From assembly GCA_934045905.1 (NCBI GenBank), contig OW203762.1, positions 3,596,001 to 3,660,000 on the forward strand: DNA of 64,000 nt. The letters are read 5' to 3'. Positions 1-13,500 of this stretch are shown piece by piece (position 1 is the first letter of the stretch; the number at the start of each line of letters is the position of its first letter). The position numbers and the translations under genes were made by a program. A model generated the notes under the pieces. It had not been told where the DNA came from. It did no database searches and saw only the letters and a program-made list of their open reading frames with translations. The DNA is from Leuctra nigra. Lineage: Eukaryota; Arthropoda; Insecta; Plecoptera; Leuctridae.

Positions 1-192
1 CAATATTGAAGGTTTTACTCACGTAATTGTTGACAGTTTGAAAGTAAAGAACATTGTTCGGAAAGTAGATTTACACACTTTATAAGAAAATACACATTTC
101 TCGATGTCAAAATTCGGACACGAGACAAAAATGCATTCGATTATAATCAAGGCGAAACAAAATGAGCTGAAGAGGTTGGGTTTAATCAATAA
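1..192. other. No recognised feature
   Basis: AT-rich sequence before the first Helitron-like copy. I see no coding, RNA or repeat signature in it. Confidence 0.5.
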
Positions 193-1381
193 TTGAGCGA
201 GCGTAGCGAGCGTCACCACGGTACTCTTATGGCACTTTCTCTGTGTGTTTGTTTGTATGTTTTTTTTGTGGTCACAGCCCAGGTTAAACCGCTCAAGCAA
301 TCGATCTGAAATTTTGTACACATACTAACATACTCTATGCGGTCCCTGGGATCGTTTTTGAACGGGCTCCCGTGATTGGTTCAAATTTAAAAAAAATTAT
401 CTTTCGATTGGTTGCTTCGATCAATTTGAAATTTAGCAAAAACATTGCAACAAACATTGTACCCAATCATAAAAAGTTTTAGCCAAATCCTCCTATTGGT
501 TTAAATTTAAAACCATTTTTCATGTGATTTTTGACATTTTTAACTAGAACAGATTGACCGATCAACTTAAAACTTCGCGTGGTCATTGGTACCAACATTT
601 TAGGTATATTTGCCAATTTTCAGTCTAATCTGTCGTTATTTTCAAAAGTTTTGTCATTTTAAGGTCATTTTATTCCATAATCTTGAAAAATGTATACTAA
701 ATTGTCATCCCTGCCTTCTTTAAGTTTCTGTTCCAAGGCAAAGCCTGTAGAGCAGCCAAGCTATCCACAATGTACAGTAAAATGAAAGCATTTTTAAGCT
801 AGCGCATAAAATCGGATGCAGTACGAAGGCCAAATCCTCTAATTGGTTTAGTTTAATTAAGTTCAAATTTTGCATGGTGATCAAGACCAACTTAATATTA
901 AATTTTACATATTGTAAGCCCAATCAGTATGAGCCAAGATTATATGGTTTTAAAATTGCCTACATTTCGTTTTAAATATTGGCAATTTCGTGTTTTGATG
1001 GCTTTAAGATATAATTTCTCTTAGTTTTATGTTAATCAACACAGATAAAATAAAATCACAAAATAGAAATTTTACAAAATGTTGGATTTTTAAGCAAAAT
1101 TTCGTGATTAAAAGTGATAAAACCATATAATCTTGGCTCTACCATTCAGTCAAGTATTAATTGTTATTTTACGAGTTTAGTATGGGATGTCACAAGAGAT
1201 TTCTGGAGAAGGTATGTAGGTAAGACTTCACGACACAATGGATCAGTTATTCATCCAGAGTATTATGGAGATTGAAAAATTGCAGAGAAAATCGTCTTGT
1301 GCCGTGTCGTGCATCGTTACTATGGGGATGTTGTATGTTCTGTGCTCGCTCATCAACGCGTTACACTGAGCGTTTTCCTAG
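193..1381 (+). mobile_element. Helitron-like non-autonomous element, copy 1
   Basis: The left end carries a duplicated GAGCGAGCG/TAGCGAGCG motif and the right end is CTAG at 1378-1381. Just upstream of that end is a hairpin with stem CGCTCA (1347-1352) and TGAGCG (1367-1372). A 3' hairpin followed by CTRR is the known Helitron 3' signature. The left end does not begin with a clear TC, so the assignment is by the 3' end and by comparison with copies at 22631, 24334 (reverse) and 25384 (reverse). Copy 3 shares nearly the whole length, including the block at about 1180-1340. There is no Rep/helicase coding. A non-Helitron foldback family is the alternative. Confidence 0.65.
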
Positions 1382-2470
1382 TTATAATTATCATGAAAAT
1401 TAAATTGTTACCAAAATTTCAGGTCAACACCATAAGCATACGCAATAGTACGATATACCCCAAGTATCTAATTTTGGACTTCGCATTAATACCAACGAAT
1501 GTTTTGATCAGAATAGATTCTCTGATATTGTCAGCTAGGTTTATTGTAGGTCCAATATACCAATTTAAGATGGTTGTTAATAAGTGTTTTTGTGTTACAA
1601 AACAGGTACCAGGTGTTTAGGTGCTTAGGTAACTATACCTAAGGCTAAGGTTCTAAGAATTTACAGTTGGAAGTCACTTGAAGGACGACATAAAATAATT
1701 TGAATTGCTAGAAAATATTTTGTTCAGTTTTTAGTCTCAAAACAGTTGTATTGAGTTGGGCTCGATTAGGGTATGGAAAGACGCCACCCGGTATAATTAT
1801 TGTTTGTAGCATATATTTGGGTGATTGATTCCTTGGCAACGTTTCGCGAATAACCTTTGTGAAAAAACTACTTCATTCATATCACAAAGATTAGAAGAAA
1901 AAACTAGATTGTCATTCCATTATTTCCCGGCGCCTTTGATTTCTTCATTTGAAATGTAGCTTCGGTACAGAATTAGTATAGGCAATTTAATTGAATAATA
2001 TATCTGTAATCTGAACTATTGTTTAGACAAGACAATGCTTATTATTAACTAATGATCCAAGAAGATGATATTGCGGGAGATTACGATAAGAGTTTGTGAA
2101 GAGCTAAGAGAATATTATAAAGAGCCTAGTTTGTACTTTTGAGTCAGAAACAACGTCCGAAGATTCTTGTCGACATAATTCAGCATTTCATCTTGAAGTA
2201 ACAGGTACATGAGACTTAATTTTTTTCTAGTTTAACAACGTTTCTTCGTTATTCTAATTTGATAGGGACCCAATTAAATTTATTTAACTTTAATAGGAAA
2301 ATAAGTCCATCAAGTTGAGTCGGAAACAAACCAATTGTAAAGATCCGCTCAGATGTCGTGGTACCAAATAGTTAAAACAAACATAAACAAACATAAATAG
2401 TGAGAACATTTTTAATGAGTTTCAAATGTTCTCATTTTTTAGATTAGATTATTATGGTTTAACGGCGCGT
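1382..2470. other. Intergenic, no recognised feature
   Basis: AT-rich DNA. A short unconvincing open frame ends at 1620. I see no coding, RNA or repeat structure. Confidence 0.5.
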
Positions 2471-2479
2471 CAACGACGA

Positions 2480-2860
2480 GGTTATATTGCGCACATTAAT
2501 TTTTACTTTTAACTTTGTTGATTATAAGCGGAGGACATGGGGAGGGGTCGACCTAACGGGCCCGTTCCTGGGGAGTCCAACACTGGTGGGAAGGCCAGGC
2601 CGGAATGGGGACGGACCGGGGGGTGTGAGGATTCTGGCCAGCGGAACCCGATTTCAGGGGGGATCACCATCTCGAGGGGGGAGGCCGTCCCGAGGGTACT
2701 CATATTCAAGGGAGGGAATGGTTGGGTCGATTACTGGTCTCTATAGGTCCTGGCTGCTCTTTGTCTGGGCCTCACCACTGACCTGTCCGGCATGGGAAGC
2801 CCTTACGCATAAGCATATGCTCGCCGGCCTAGCTGCAGTGGATCATTGGCAGCACAAACC
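2480..2860. other. GC-rich island of unknown origin
   Basis: About 380 bp of G-rich, CpG-containing DNA with sharp edges in an AT-rich surrounding. Both strands stay open for 60-150 codons. The predicted peptides are low-complexity in Gly, Arg and Pro and lack a recognisable domain, which is expected of GC-rich DNA. It may be a transposon fragment or a CpG-rich regulatory island. I do not call a gene here. Confidence 0.35.
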
Positions 2861-3107
2861 CAACTACCTCACTAAGGCGACAGCTTTATTTATAGATAAT
2901 TGTTTTCTAGAGCTACAATTAGGATATATTTTTGAATAACGGTGTTATATTTAAATTTATTATTGACCCTATCCTCACATTTGTTTTCATTTAGCTGCAT
3001 ACTCCATTCTTCACATCAAAATATTAAAGTGAGTTAAGATCTTCCTGTAACATCTTTGTCTTTGTCTGTAACAATTTGTATAGGTATTAAAAACATACTC
3101 ATCTGCA

Positions 3108-4435
3108 TAAAGGCTCATTCCATTCTACTTCACCCAAAGTCGTTGCGCCTAGAATTTTGATTTTTTTTATATTTTGCACAGTTGTTCCTACATATAAGCT
3201 GATATCAAATCTCTAGTTTAAGTTCGTTTCAAGTCGGCGTACTCAAATTACGTGTAATTAAAGATGGCGCGGACGGGAAAATCAGTGTTTTTAAGCTTCC
3301 AGGAGAAATGCTGCCATTTCCATACTATTCAAGTTAACAGAACGATCTTTACGGCGTTTTGTTCATAAAAGATCGGTCTATAATTATGTTATTTACAATT
3401 TTGCTGTATATGGAACCCTTCATAATATAATTTGCCCTCAAACTTTGACTAAAATTCTTAAATTTTTCCAATATTTGAGGCATGATTATGAATAGAAGGG
3501 AGTGATGGTTCAAACACCCAATTTTATTTTAGTTTCACCTTATATGTAAGAATAGATTTTCACACTTCAATGTTAGTTTTTATTAATTGTTTTTTACCAA
3601 AAAAAAGTCAAAACCCTAAAAAGTACCATTTTTGGTCGCATTTTCCTCAGGTGGGGGACCAGATAAAAATTTGCGCTCAACGGCAAAATAACCAGCATTA
3701 CTTGATGTATAATTGCTGCTAGTTTGGACTTGTTTTTTTAACGGGTGTGGAAATGAATTTTCGCGTGCATTTCCAGGTGCGAAAATGCATTTCCGCACCC
3801 GTTAAAAAAACAAGTCCAAACTTGCAGCAATTATACATCAAGTAATGCTGGTTATTTTGCCGTTGAGCGGAAATTTTTATCTGGTCCCCCGCCTGAGGAA
3901 AATGGGACCAAAAATTGTACTTTTTAGGGTTTTGACTTTTTTTTTGTAAAAAACAATTAATAAAAACTAACAATGAAGTGTGAAAATCTATTCTAACATA
4001 TAAGGTGAAACTAAAATAAAATTGGGTATTTGAACCATCACTTCCTTCTATTCATAATCATGCCTCAAATATTGGAAAAATTTAAGAATTTTAGTCAAAG
4101 TTTGAGGGCAAATTACATTATGAAGGGTTCCATATACAGCAAAATTGTAAATAACATAATTATAGACCGATCTTTTATGAACAAAACGCCGCAAAGATCG
4201 TTCTGTTAACTTGAATAGTATGGAAATGGCAGCATTTCTCCTGGAAGCTTAAAAACACCGATTTTCCCGTCCGCGCCATCTTTAATTACACGTAATTTGA
4301 GTACGCCGACTTGAAACGAACTGAAACTAGAGATTTGACATCAGCTTATATGTAGGAACAACTGTGCAAAATATAAAAAAAATCAAAATTCTAGGCGCAA
4401 CGACTTTGGGTGAAGTAGAATGGAATGAGCCTAAA
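3108..4435. mobile_element. 1.32 kb palindromic foldback element with TAAA target duplication
   Basis: The element (3112-4431) has two inverted arms of about 650 bp with a very small centre near 3761-3778. It starts with GGCTCATTCCATTCTACTTC and ends with the complement. TAAA flanks it at 3108-3111 and 4432-4435, which fits a 4 bp duplication. The arms are nearly identical, which suggests a recent insertion or gene conversion. The small open frames inside are mirror images of each other in the two arms and are not genes. The superfamily is not determined. Confidence 0.8.
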
Positions 4436-4559
4436 GTCTATTATTTCATAACATAGGGCAGATCATTTATGTAGAAAAGAAAGAGAATTTGACCAAGTAC
4501 ACTTCCCTGGGAGAGCCCCTGATTGGAAGTCCATCTCAGAAGATGTACATGATTTAATT
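4436..4559. other. Unique linker before the satellite array
   Basis: Short single-copy sequence between the palindrome and the first 106 bp unit. Nothing else is recognised. Confidence 0.5.
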
Positions 4560-7437
4560 TAACTGCTTTGCACCTTGTAACTGGCGGGACGTGCAGATCC
4601 TGCCGAACATAACTACATGAATAGGATATCTTAGTATATGAAGCACTGTGTTGTTGTTTAGAATGTCACTGCTTTGCACCTTGTAACTGGCGGGACGTGC
4701 AGATCCTGCCGAACATAACTACATGAATAGGATATCTTAGTAGATGAAGCACTGTGTTGTTGTTTAGAATGTCACTGCTTTGCACCTTGTAACTGGCGGG
4801 ACGTGCAGATCCTGCCGAACATAACTACATGAATAGGATATCTTAGTAGATGAAGCACTGTGTTGTTGTTTAGAATGTCACTGCTTTGCACCTTGTAACT
4901 GGCGGGACGTGCAGATCCTGCCGAACATAACTACATGAATAGGATATCTTAGTAGATGAAGCACTGTGTTGTTGTTTAGAATGTCACTGCTTTGCACCTT
5001 GTAACTGGCGGGACGTGCAGATCCTGCCGAACATAACTACATGAATAGGATATCTTAGTAGATGAAGCACTGTGTGTGGTTGTTTAGAATGTCACTGCTT
5101 TGCACCTTGTAACTGGCGGGACGTGCAGATCCTGCCGAACATAACTACATGAATAGGATATCTTAGTAGATTAAGCACTGTGTTGTTGTTTAGAATGTCA
5201 CTGCTTTGCACCTTGTAAGTGGGGGGACGTGCAGATCCTGCCGAACATAACTACATGAATAGGATATCTTAGTAGATGAAGCACTGTGTGTGGTTGTTTA
5301 GAATGTCACTGCTTTGCACCTTGTAACTGGCGGGACGTGCAGATCCTGCCGAACATAACTACATGAATAGGATATCTTAGTAGATGAAGCACTGTGTGTG
5401 GTTGTTTAGAATGTCACTGCTTTGCACCTTGTAACTGGCGGGACGTGCAGATCCTGCCGAACATAACTACATGAATAGGATATCTTAGTAGATGAAGCAC
5501 TGTGTTGTTGTTTAGAATGTCACTGCTTTGCACCTTGTAACTGGCGGGACGTGCAGATCCTGCCGAACATAACTACATGAATAGGATATCTTAGTAGATG
5601 AAGCACTGTGTTGTTGTTTAGAATGTCACTGCTTTGCACCTTGTAAGTGGGGGAACGTGCAGATCCTGCCGAACATAACTACATGAATAGGATATCTTAG
5701 TAGATGAAGCACTGTGTGTGGTTGTTTAGAATGTCACTGCTTTGCACCTTGTAACTGGCGGGACGTGCAGATCCTGCCGAACATAACTACATGAATAGGA
5801 TATCATAGTAGATGAAGCACTGTGTTGTTGTTTAGAATGTCACTGCTTTGCACCTTGTAACTGGCGGGACGTGCAGATCCTGCCGAACATAACTACATGA
5901 ATAGGATATCTTAGTAGATGAAGCACTGTGTTGTTGTTTAGAATGTCACTGCTTTGCACCTTGTAACTGGCGGGACGTGCAGATCCTGCCGAACATAACT
6001 ACATGAATAGGATATCTTAGTAGATGAAGCACTGTGTTGTTGTTTAGAATGTCACTGCTTTGCACCTTGTAACTGGCGGGACGTGCAGATCCTGCCGAAC
6101 ATAACTACATGAATAGGATATCTTAGTAGATGAAGCACTGTGTTGTTGTTTAGAATGTCACTGCTTTGCACCTTGTAACTGGCGGGACGTGCAGATCCTG
6201 CCGAACATAACTACATGAATAGGATATCATAGTAGATGAAGCACTGTGTTGTTGTTTAGAATGTCACTGCTTTGCACCTTGTAACTGGCGGGACGTGCAG
6301 ATCCTGCCGAACATAACTACATGAATAGGATATCTTAGTAGATGAAGCACTGTGTTGTTGTTTAGAATGTCACTGCTTTGCACCTTGTAACTGGCGGGAC
6401 GTGCAGATCCTGCCGAACATAACTACATGAATAGGATATCTTAGTAGATGAAGCACTGTGTTGTTGTTTAGAATGTCACTGCTTTGCACCTTGTAACTGG
6501 CGGGACGTGCAGATCCTGCCGAACATAACTACATGAATAGGATATCTTAGTAGATGAAGCTCTGTGTGTGGTTGTTTAGAATGTCACTGCTTTGCACCTT
6601 GTAACTGGCGGGACGTGCAGATCCTGCCGAACATAACTACATGAATAGGATATCTTAGTAGATTAAGCACTGTGTTGTTGTTTAGAATGTCACTGCTTTG
6701 CACCTTGTAAGTGGGGGAACGTGCAGATCCTGCCGAACATAACTACATGAATAGGATATCTTAGTAGATTAAGCACTGTGTTGTTGTTTAGAATGTCACT
6801 GCTTTGCACCTTGTAACTGGCGGGACGTGCAGATCCTGCCGAACATAACTACATGAATAGGATATCTTAGTAGATGCAGCACTGTGTTGTTGTTTAGAAT
6901 GTCACTGCTTTGCACCTTGTAACTGGCGGGACGTGCAGATCCTGCCGAACATAACTACATGAATAGGATATCTTAGTATATGAAGCACTGTGTTGTTGTT
7001 TAGAATGTCACTGCTTTGCACCTTGTAACTGGCGGGACGTGCAGATCCTGCCGAACATAACTACATGAATAGGATATCTTAGTAGATGAAGCACTGTGTT
7101 GTTGTTTAGAATGTCACTGCTTTGCACCTTGTAACTGGCGGGACGTGCAGATCCTGCCGAACATAACTACATGAATAGGATATCTTAGTATATGAAGCAC
7201 TGTGTTGTTGTTTAGAATGTCACTGCTTTGCACCTTGTAAGTGGGGGAACGTGCAGATCCTGCCGAACATAACTACATGAATAGGATATCTTAGTAGATG
7301 AAGCACTGTGTTGTTGTTTAGAATGTCACTGCTTTGCACCTTGTTACTGGCGGGACGTGCAGATCCTGCCGAACATAACTACATGAATAGGATATCTTAG
7401 TAGATGAAGCACTGTGTTGTTGTTTAGAATGTCACTG
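4560..7437 (+). repeat. Tandem array of about 27 units, 106 bp each
   Basis: The unit runs from CTGCTTTGCACCTTGTAACT to TTGTTGTTTAGAATGTCA. Most units are 106 bp. Several are 108 bp because TGTGTTGTTG is replaced by TGTGTGTGGTTG. Other variants recur, for example GTAAGTGGGG instead of GTAACTGGCG near 5216, 5644, 6708 and 7238, and TATATGAAG instead of TAGATGAAG. Units are otherwise nearly identical, so the array is young or homogenised. Every unit contains AGAATGTCACTG. In the last unit this sequence is the first ATG of the lectin gene, so the array covers the presumed promoter and 5' UTR. Confidence 0.95.
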
Positions 7438-7593
7438 CGCATGCTCCTGCTGCTGAGCGTCCTGGCTGTTGCCATGGCGACCCACGATGACGTCACTCAC
7501 CTTGACTATGACGTCATACCACTTGACGTCTTCCCAGGCGTTGGAGAATACTTCTACCTTGGCGTCGCTATGAATTGGTCTGAAGCTATGCTA
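7429..7593 (+). CDS. Lectin exon 1: signal peptide and start of CTLD1
   Basis: Encodes residues 1-55: a hydrophobic leader (MLLLLSVLAVAMA), an acidic linker and the first strand and helix of CTLD1 up to SEAML. It ends at CTA|GTAAGT, a consensus donor, in phase 0. The GTG at 7414 extends the frame into the satellite but is not a likely start. Confidence 0.8.
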
Positions 7594-10500
7594 GTAAGTC
7601 AAGATATCAAACGTAGCTCTAACTGTAAGATGAAATTATTGAACTTTTACAATTTGTTTGTGTTTTCTAAAATTATGCTCAAACATCATTACAATAATTG
7701 ATATGACAGTGAAAGTTGGCAACATTTAACAACATACAATCTTCTTCTGCAGGCTTGTCAATCAAGCGCGCACCATCTTCTAATTATTGACTCGGACGCC
7801 GAGGAAGCAGCTATGAGACAAATGATGAACACATATGGAGCCACTTTCATCCATCTTGGATTCACCGACCAACGCGTGGAGGGGAAGTACAACGACATAT
7901 TAGGTAAAACCCTCACACCACGTTGCACACAAGTTACACAAGTTGGTGTTGCACATCAAGCAAAAGATAGCTCTGTATCATTTCAAACACCAGAACTATG
8001 ACAATAAAGCTGGCTATCCATGCTCCGTCATCTTCCGTCAACGTCCGTCACCGTCCGACGAAAACGACCACGTGACCCGTCTCGACCAATCCCTCGCCGT
8101 CCGAGATTTTTGGGGATGGCTCTGATTGGTCGAGACGAGTCACGTGGTCGTTTTCGTCGGACGGTGACGGACGTTGACGGAAGATGACGGAGCATGGAAA
8201 GCCAGCATTATCTACACGAGATGGTAATTATAGACGAGACGTCGGCACTGCTTTGATCACGAAGTACAATTAAACTTCTGTGCGTCTTCTTCCTTCATAC
8301 CAAATACAATTTCACATGGGAGATGAGGGAGTAATACAACATCCATTTGGACATTCTGTAGTGTTTTCCCTTCATTTACCTGATCAGGTTTTTAGCCGTG
8401 CGGATATTTCGTCTATAAATACCGTGATTATTCGGGTTAAATCTACGGAATTTCGGGTAGATCATGCTTAGACGTTCTGTACATCCATGCTCGCTTAACA
8501 ACACTTAATACCGAGCGTTTTCCTAGTTACCATTAACAGTTTTTCAAATAAATGATCACTTAGTAAAATTATTGTTAGACATGGCTGTGCATGTACACCC
8601 ACCTCCAAGTGTTCCTACCGTTTTATACATTGCGCTCTTATGAGAAACACAGTAGGAACACTTGGAGGTGGGTGTATACCCAACGCATTAAGTTGTGATA
8701 AAACTTACCCCCTATCGCGACTACCAGTCGTACACAGAAGTAGTATAAGTTGCCTAAAGTGTACAGATATTTGTAAACAAAGGGGTGATTTGCAAGACTG
8801 GTTTCATCATTTGCTTTTATCACGACTTAATGCGTTGGCTGTACACGTTCCCAAAACACAACTTAAAAACATATTTATCTGAATTTAATGGACCGATTGG
8901 AACCCCTATAGAGCCGAAATGGAACCGGAATAGGAACCGTTATTTTATCATTTCCAAGAACCGGAACGAGATTCGGAAACGATATTTTTAAAAACTTGTA
9001 ACCGGTACCCGAACCGGATTTGATATTCATTTTTGGGTTCCAGTCCTTGACAAATGGCATAATGTTCCAGGTAATCCCTTTGCTTCTGAATGCAACGCTG
9101 GATCTCAATGGGCTCCGGGGAATCCCAAAGGAGGCGCCACCTACAACTGCGGAGGATTCGACTCCAGCGGATTCCAAGACACAAGATGCGAGGACAAAAA
9201 CCCATTCATATGCGAGAAGAACAAACCAAGCGGAGAAACACTTCTGTAAGTATTTGGAGCGATCTCGCACGAAACAGTATTATAACCACCATTTGTACAT
9301 ACCGGATGATCCACCATGTAGCGATGAACAGAATCTCCACCATTTGTACATACCGGATGATCCACCATGTAGCGATGAACAGAATCTCCACCATTTGTAC
9401 ATACCGGATGATCCACCATGTGGAGATGAACAGAATCTCCACCATTTGTACATACCGGATGATTCACCATGTAGCGATGAACAGAATCTCCACCATTTGT
9501 ACATACCGGATGATCCACATGTAGCGATGAACAGAATCTCCACCATTTGTACATACCGGATGATCCACCATGTAGCGATGAACAGAATCTCCACCATTTG
9601 TACATACCGGTTGATCCACCATGTAGCGATGAACAGAATCTCCACCATTTGTACATACCGGATGATCCACCATGTAGCGATGAACAGAATCTCCACCATT
9701 TGTACATACCGGATGATCCACATGTAGCGATGAACAGAATCTCCACCATTTGTACATACCGGATGATCCACATGTAGCGATGAACAGAATCTCCACCATT
9801 TGTACATACCGGATGATCCACATGTAGCGATGAACAGAATCTCCACCATGTGTACATACCGGATGATCCACATGTAGCGATGAACAGAATCTCCACCATT
9901 TGTACATACCGGATGATCCACCATGTAGCGATGAACAGAATCTCCACCATTTGTACATACCGGATGATCCACATGTAGCGATGAACAGAATCTCCACCAT
10001 TTGTACATACCGGATGATCCACCATGTAGCGATGAACAGAATCTCCACCATTTGTACATACCGGATGATGCACATGTAGCGATGAACAGAATCTCCATCA
10101 TTTGTACATACCGGATGATCCACATGTAGCGATGAACAGAATCTCCACCATTTGTACATACCGGATGATCCACCATGTAGCGATGAACAGAATCTCCACC
10201 ATTTGTACATACCGGATGATCCACATGTAGCGATGAACAGAATCTCCACCATTTGTACATACCGGATGATCCACCATGTAGCGATGAACAGAATCTCCAC
10301 CATTTGTACATACCGGATGATCCACATGTAGCGATGAACAGAATCTCCACCATTTGTACATACCGGATGATCCACATGTAGCGATGAACAGAATCTCCAC
10401 CATTTGTACATACCGGATGATCCACATGTAGCATGAACAGAATCTCCACCATTTGTACATACCGGATGATCCACATGTAGCGATGAACAGAATCTCCACC

Positions 10501-13500
10501 ATTTGTACATACCGGATGATCCACCATGTAGCGATGAACAGAATCTCCACTATTTGTACATACCGGATGATCCACATGTAGCGATGAACAGAATCTCCAC
10601 CATTTGTACATACCGGATGATCCACCATGTAGAGATGAACAGAATCTCCACCATTTGTACATACCGGATGATCCACATGTAGCGATGAACAGAATCTCCA
10701 CCATTTGTACATACCGGATGATCCACATGTAGCGATGAACAGAATCTCCACCATTTGTACATACCGGATGATCCACCATGTAGAGATGAACAGAATCTCC
10801 ACCATTTGTACATACCGGATGATCCACCATAGCGATGAACAGAATCTCCACCATTTGTACATACCGGATGATCCACATGTAGCGATGAACAGAATCTCCA
10901 CCATTTGTACATACCGGATGATCCACCATGTAGCGATGAACAGAATCTCCATCCTTTGGACATACACAGAATCTCCACCATTTGTACATACCGGATGATC
11001 CACCGTGTAGAGATGAACAGAATCTCCACCATTTGTACATACCGGATGATCCACATGTAGCGATGAACAGAATCTCCACCATTTGTACATACCGGATGAT
11101 CCACCATGTAGCGATGCACAGAATCTCCACCATTTGTACATACCGGATGATCCACATGTAGCGATGAACAGAATCTCCACCATTTGTACATACCGGATGA
11201 TCCACATGTAGCGATGAACAGAATCTCCACCATTTGTACATACCGGATGATCCACCATGTAGCGATGAACAGAATCTCCACCATTTGTACATACCGGATG
11301 ATCCACCATGTAGCGATGAACAGAATCTCCACCATTTGTACATACCGGATGATTCACATGTAGCGATGAACAGAATCTCCACCATTTGTACATACCGGAT
11401 GATCCACCATGTAGCGATGAACAGAATCTCCACCATTTGTACATACCGGATGATCCACCATGTAGAGATGAACAGAATCTCCACCATTTTTACATACCGG
11501 ATGATCCACCATGTAGCGATGAACAGAATCTCCACCATTTGTACATACCGGATGATCCAAATGTAGCGATGAACAGAATCTCCACTATTTGTACATACCG
11601 GATGATCCACATGTAGCGATGAACAGAATCTCCACCATTTGTACATACCGGATGATCCACCATGTAGCGATGAACAGAATCTCCACCATTTGTACATACC
11701 GGATGATCCACATGTAGAGATGAACAGAATCTCCACCATTTGTACATACCGGATGATCCACATGTAGCGATGAACAGAATCTCCACCATTTGTACATACC
11801 GGATGATCCACATGTAGCGATGAACAGAATCTCCACCATTTGTACATACCGGATGATCCACATGTAGCGATGAACAGAATCTCCACCATTTGTACATACC
11901 GGATGATCCACCATGTAGAGATGAACAGAATCTCCACCATTTGTACATACCGGATGATCCACATGTAGCGATGAACAGAATCTCCACCATTTGTACATAC
12001 CGGATGATCCACATGTAGCGATGAACAGAATCTCCACCATTTGTACATACCGGATGATCCACCATGTAGCGATGAACAGAATCTCCACCATTTGTACATA
12101 CCGGATGATCCACCATGTAGAGATGAACAGAATCTCCACCATTTGTACATACCGGATGATCCACCATGTAGCGATGAACAGAATCTCCACCATTTGTACA
12201 TACCGGATGATCCACATGTAGCGATGAACAGAATCTCCACCATTTGTACATACCGGATGATCCACATGTAGCGATGAACAGAATCTCCACCATTTGTACA
12301 AACCGGATGATCCACATGTAGCGATGAACAGAATCTCCACCATTTGTACATACCGGATGATCCACCATGTAGCGATGAACAGAATCTCCACCATTTGTAC
12401 ATACCGGATGATCCACATGTAGCGATGAACAGAATCTCCACCATTTGTACATACCGGATGATCCACATGTAGCGATGAACAGAATCTCCACCATGTGTAC
12501 ATACCGGATGATCCACATGTAGCGATGAACAGAATCTCCACCATTTGTACATACCGGATGATCCACCATGTAGCGATGAACAGAATCTCCACCATTTGTA
12601 CATACCGGATGATCCACATGTAGCGATGAACAGAATCTCCACCATTTGTACATACCGGATGATCCACCATGTAGCGATGAACAGAATCTCCACCATTTGT
12701 ACATACCGGATGATGCACATGTAGCGATGAACAGAATCTCCACCATTTGTACATACCGGATGATCCACATGTAGCGATGAACAGAATCTCCACCATTTGT
12801 ACATACCGGATGATCCACCATGTAGCGATGAACAGAATCTCCACCATTTGTACATACCGGATGATCCACATGTAGCGATGAACAGAATCTCCACCATTTG
12901 TACATACCGGATGATCCACCATGTAGCGATGAACAGAATCTCCACCATTTGTACATACCGGATGATCCACATGTAGCGATGAACAGAATCTCCACCATTT
13001 GTACATACCGGATGATCCACCATGTAGCGATGAACAGAATCTCCACCATTTGTACATACCGGATGATCCACCATGTAGCGATGAACAGAATCTCCACCAT
13101 TTGTACATACCGGATGATCCACATGTAGCGATGAACAGAATCTCCACCATTTGTACATACCGGATGATCCACCGTGTAGCGATGAACAGAATCTCCACCA
13201 TTTGTACATACCGGATGATCCACCATGTAGCGATGAACAGAATCTCCACCATTTGTACATACCGGATGATCCACCATGTAGCGATGAACAGAATCTCCAC
13301 CATTTGTACATACCGGATGATCCACCATGTAGCGATGAACAGAATCTCCACCATTTGTACATACCGGATGATCCACATGTAGCGATGAACAGAATCTCCA
13401 CCATTTGTACATACCGGATGATCCACATGTAGCGATGAACAGAATCTCCACCATTTGTACATACCGGATGATCCACATGTAGCGATGAACAGAATCTCCA

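Noticed and set aside
2487..2939. 150-codon frame in the GC-rich island
   Set aside because: Gly/Arg/Pro-rich low-complexity text open in several frames on both strands, as expected from G-rich DNA. No motif.
3616..3973. Short minus-strand frames in the palindrome
   Set aside because: They are mirror copies in the two arms, caused by the inverted repeat.
7414..7428. GTG start extending the lectin by five residues
   Set aside because: GTG is not a normal eukaryotic start, and ATG follows at 7429 with a proper signal peptide.
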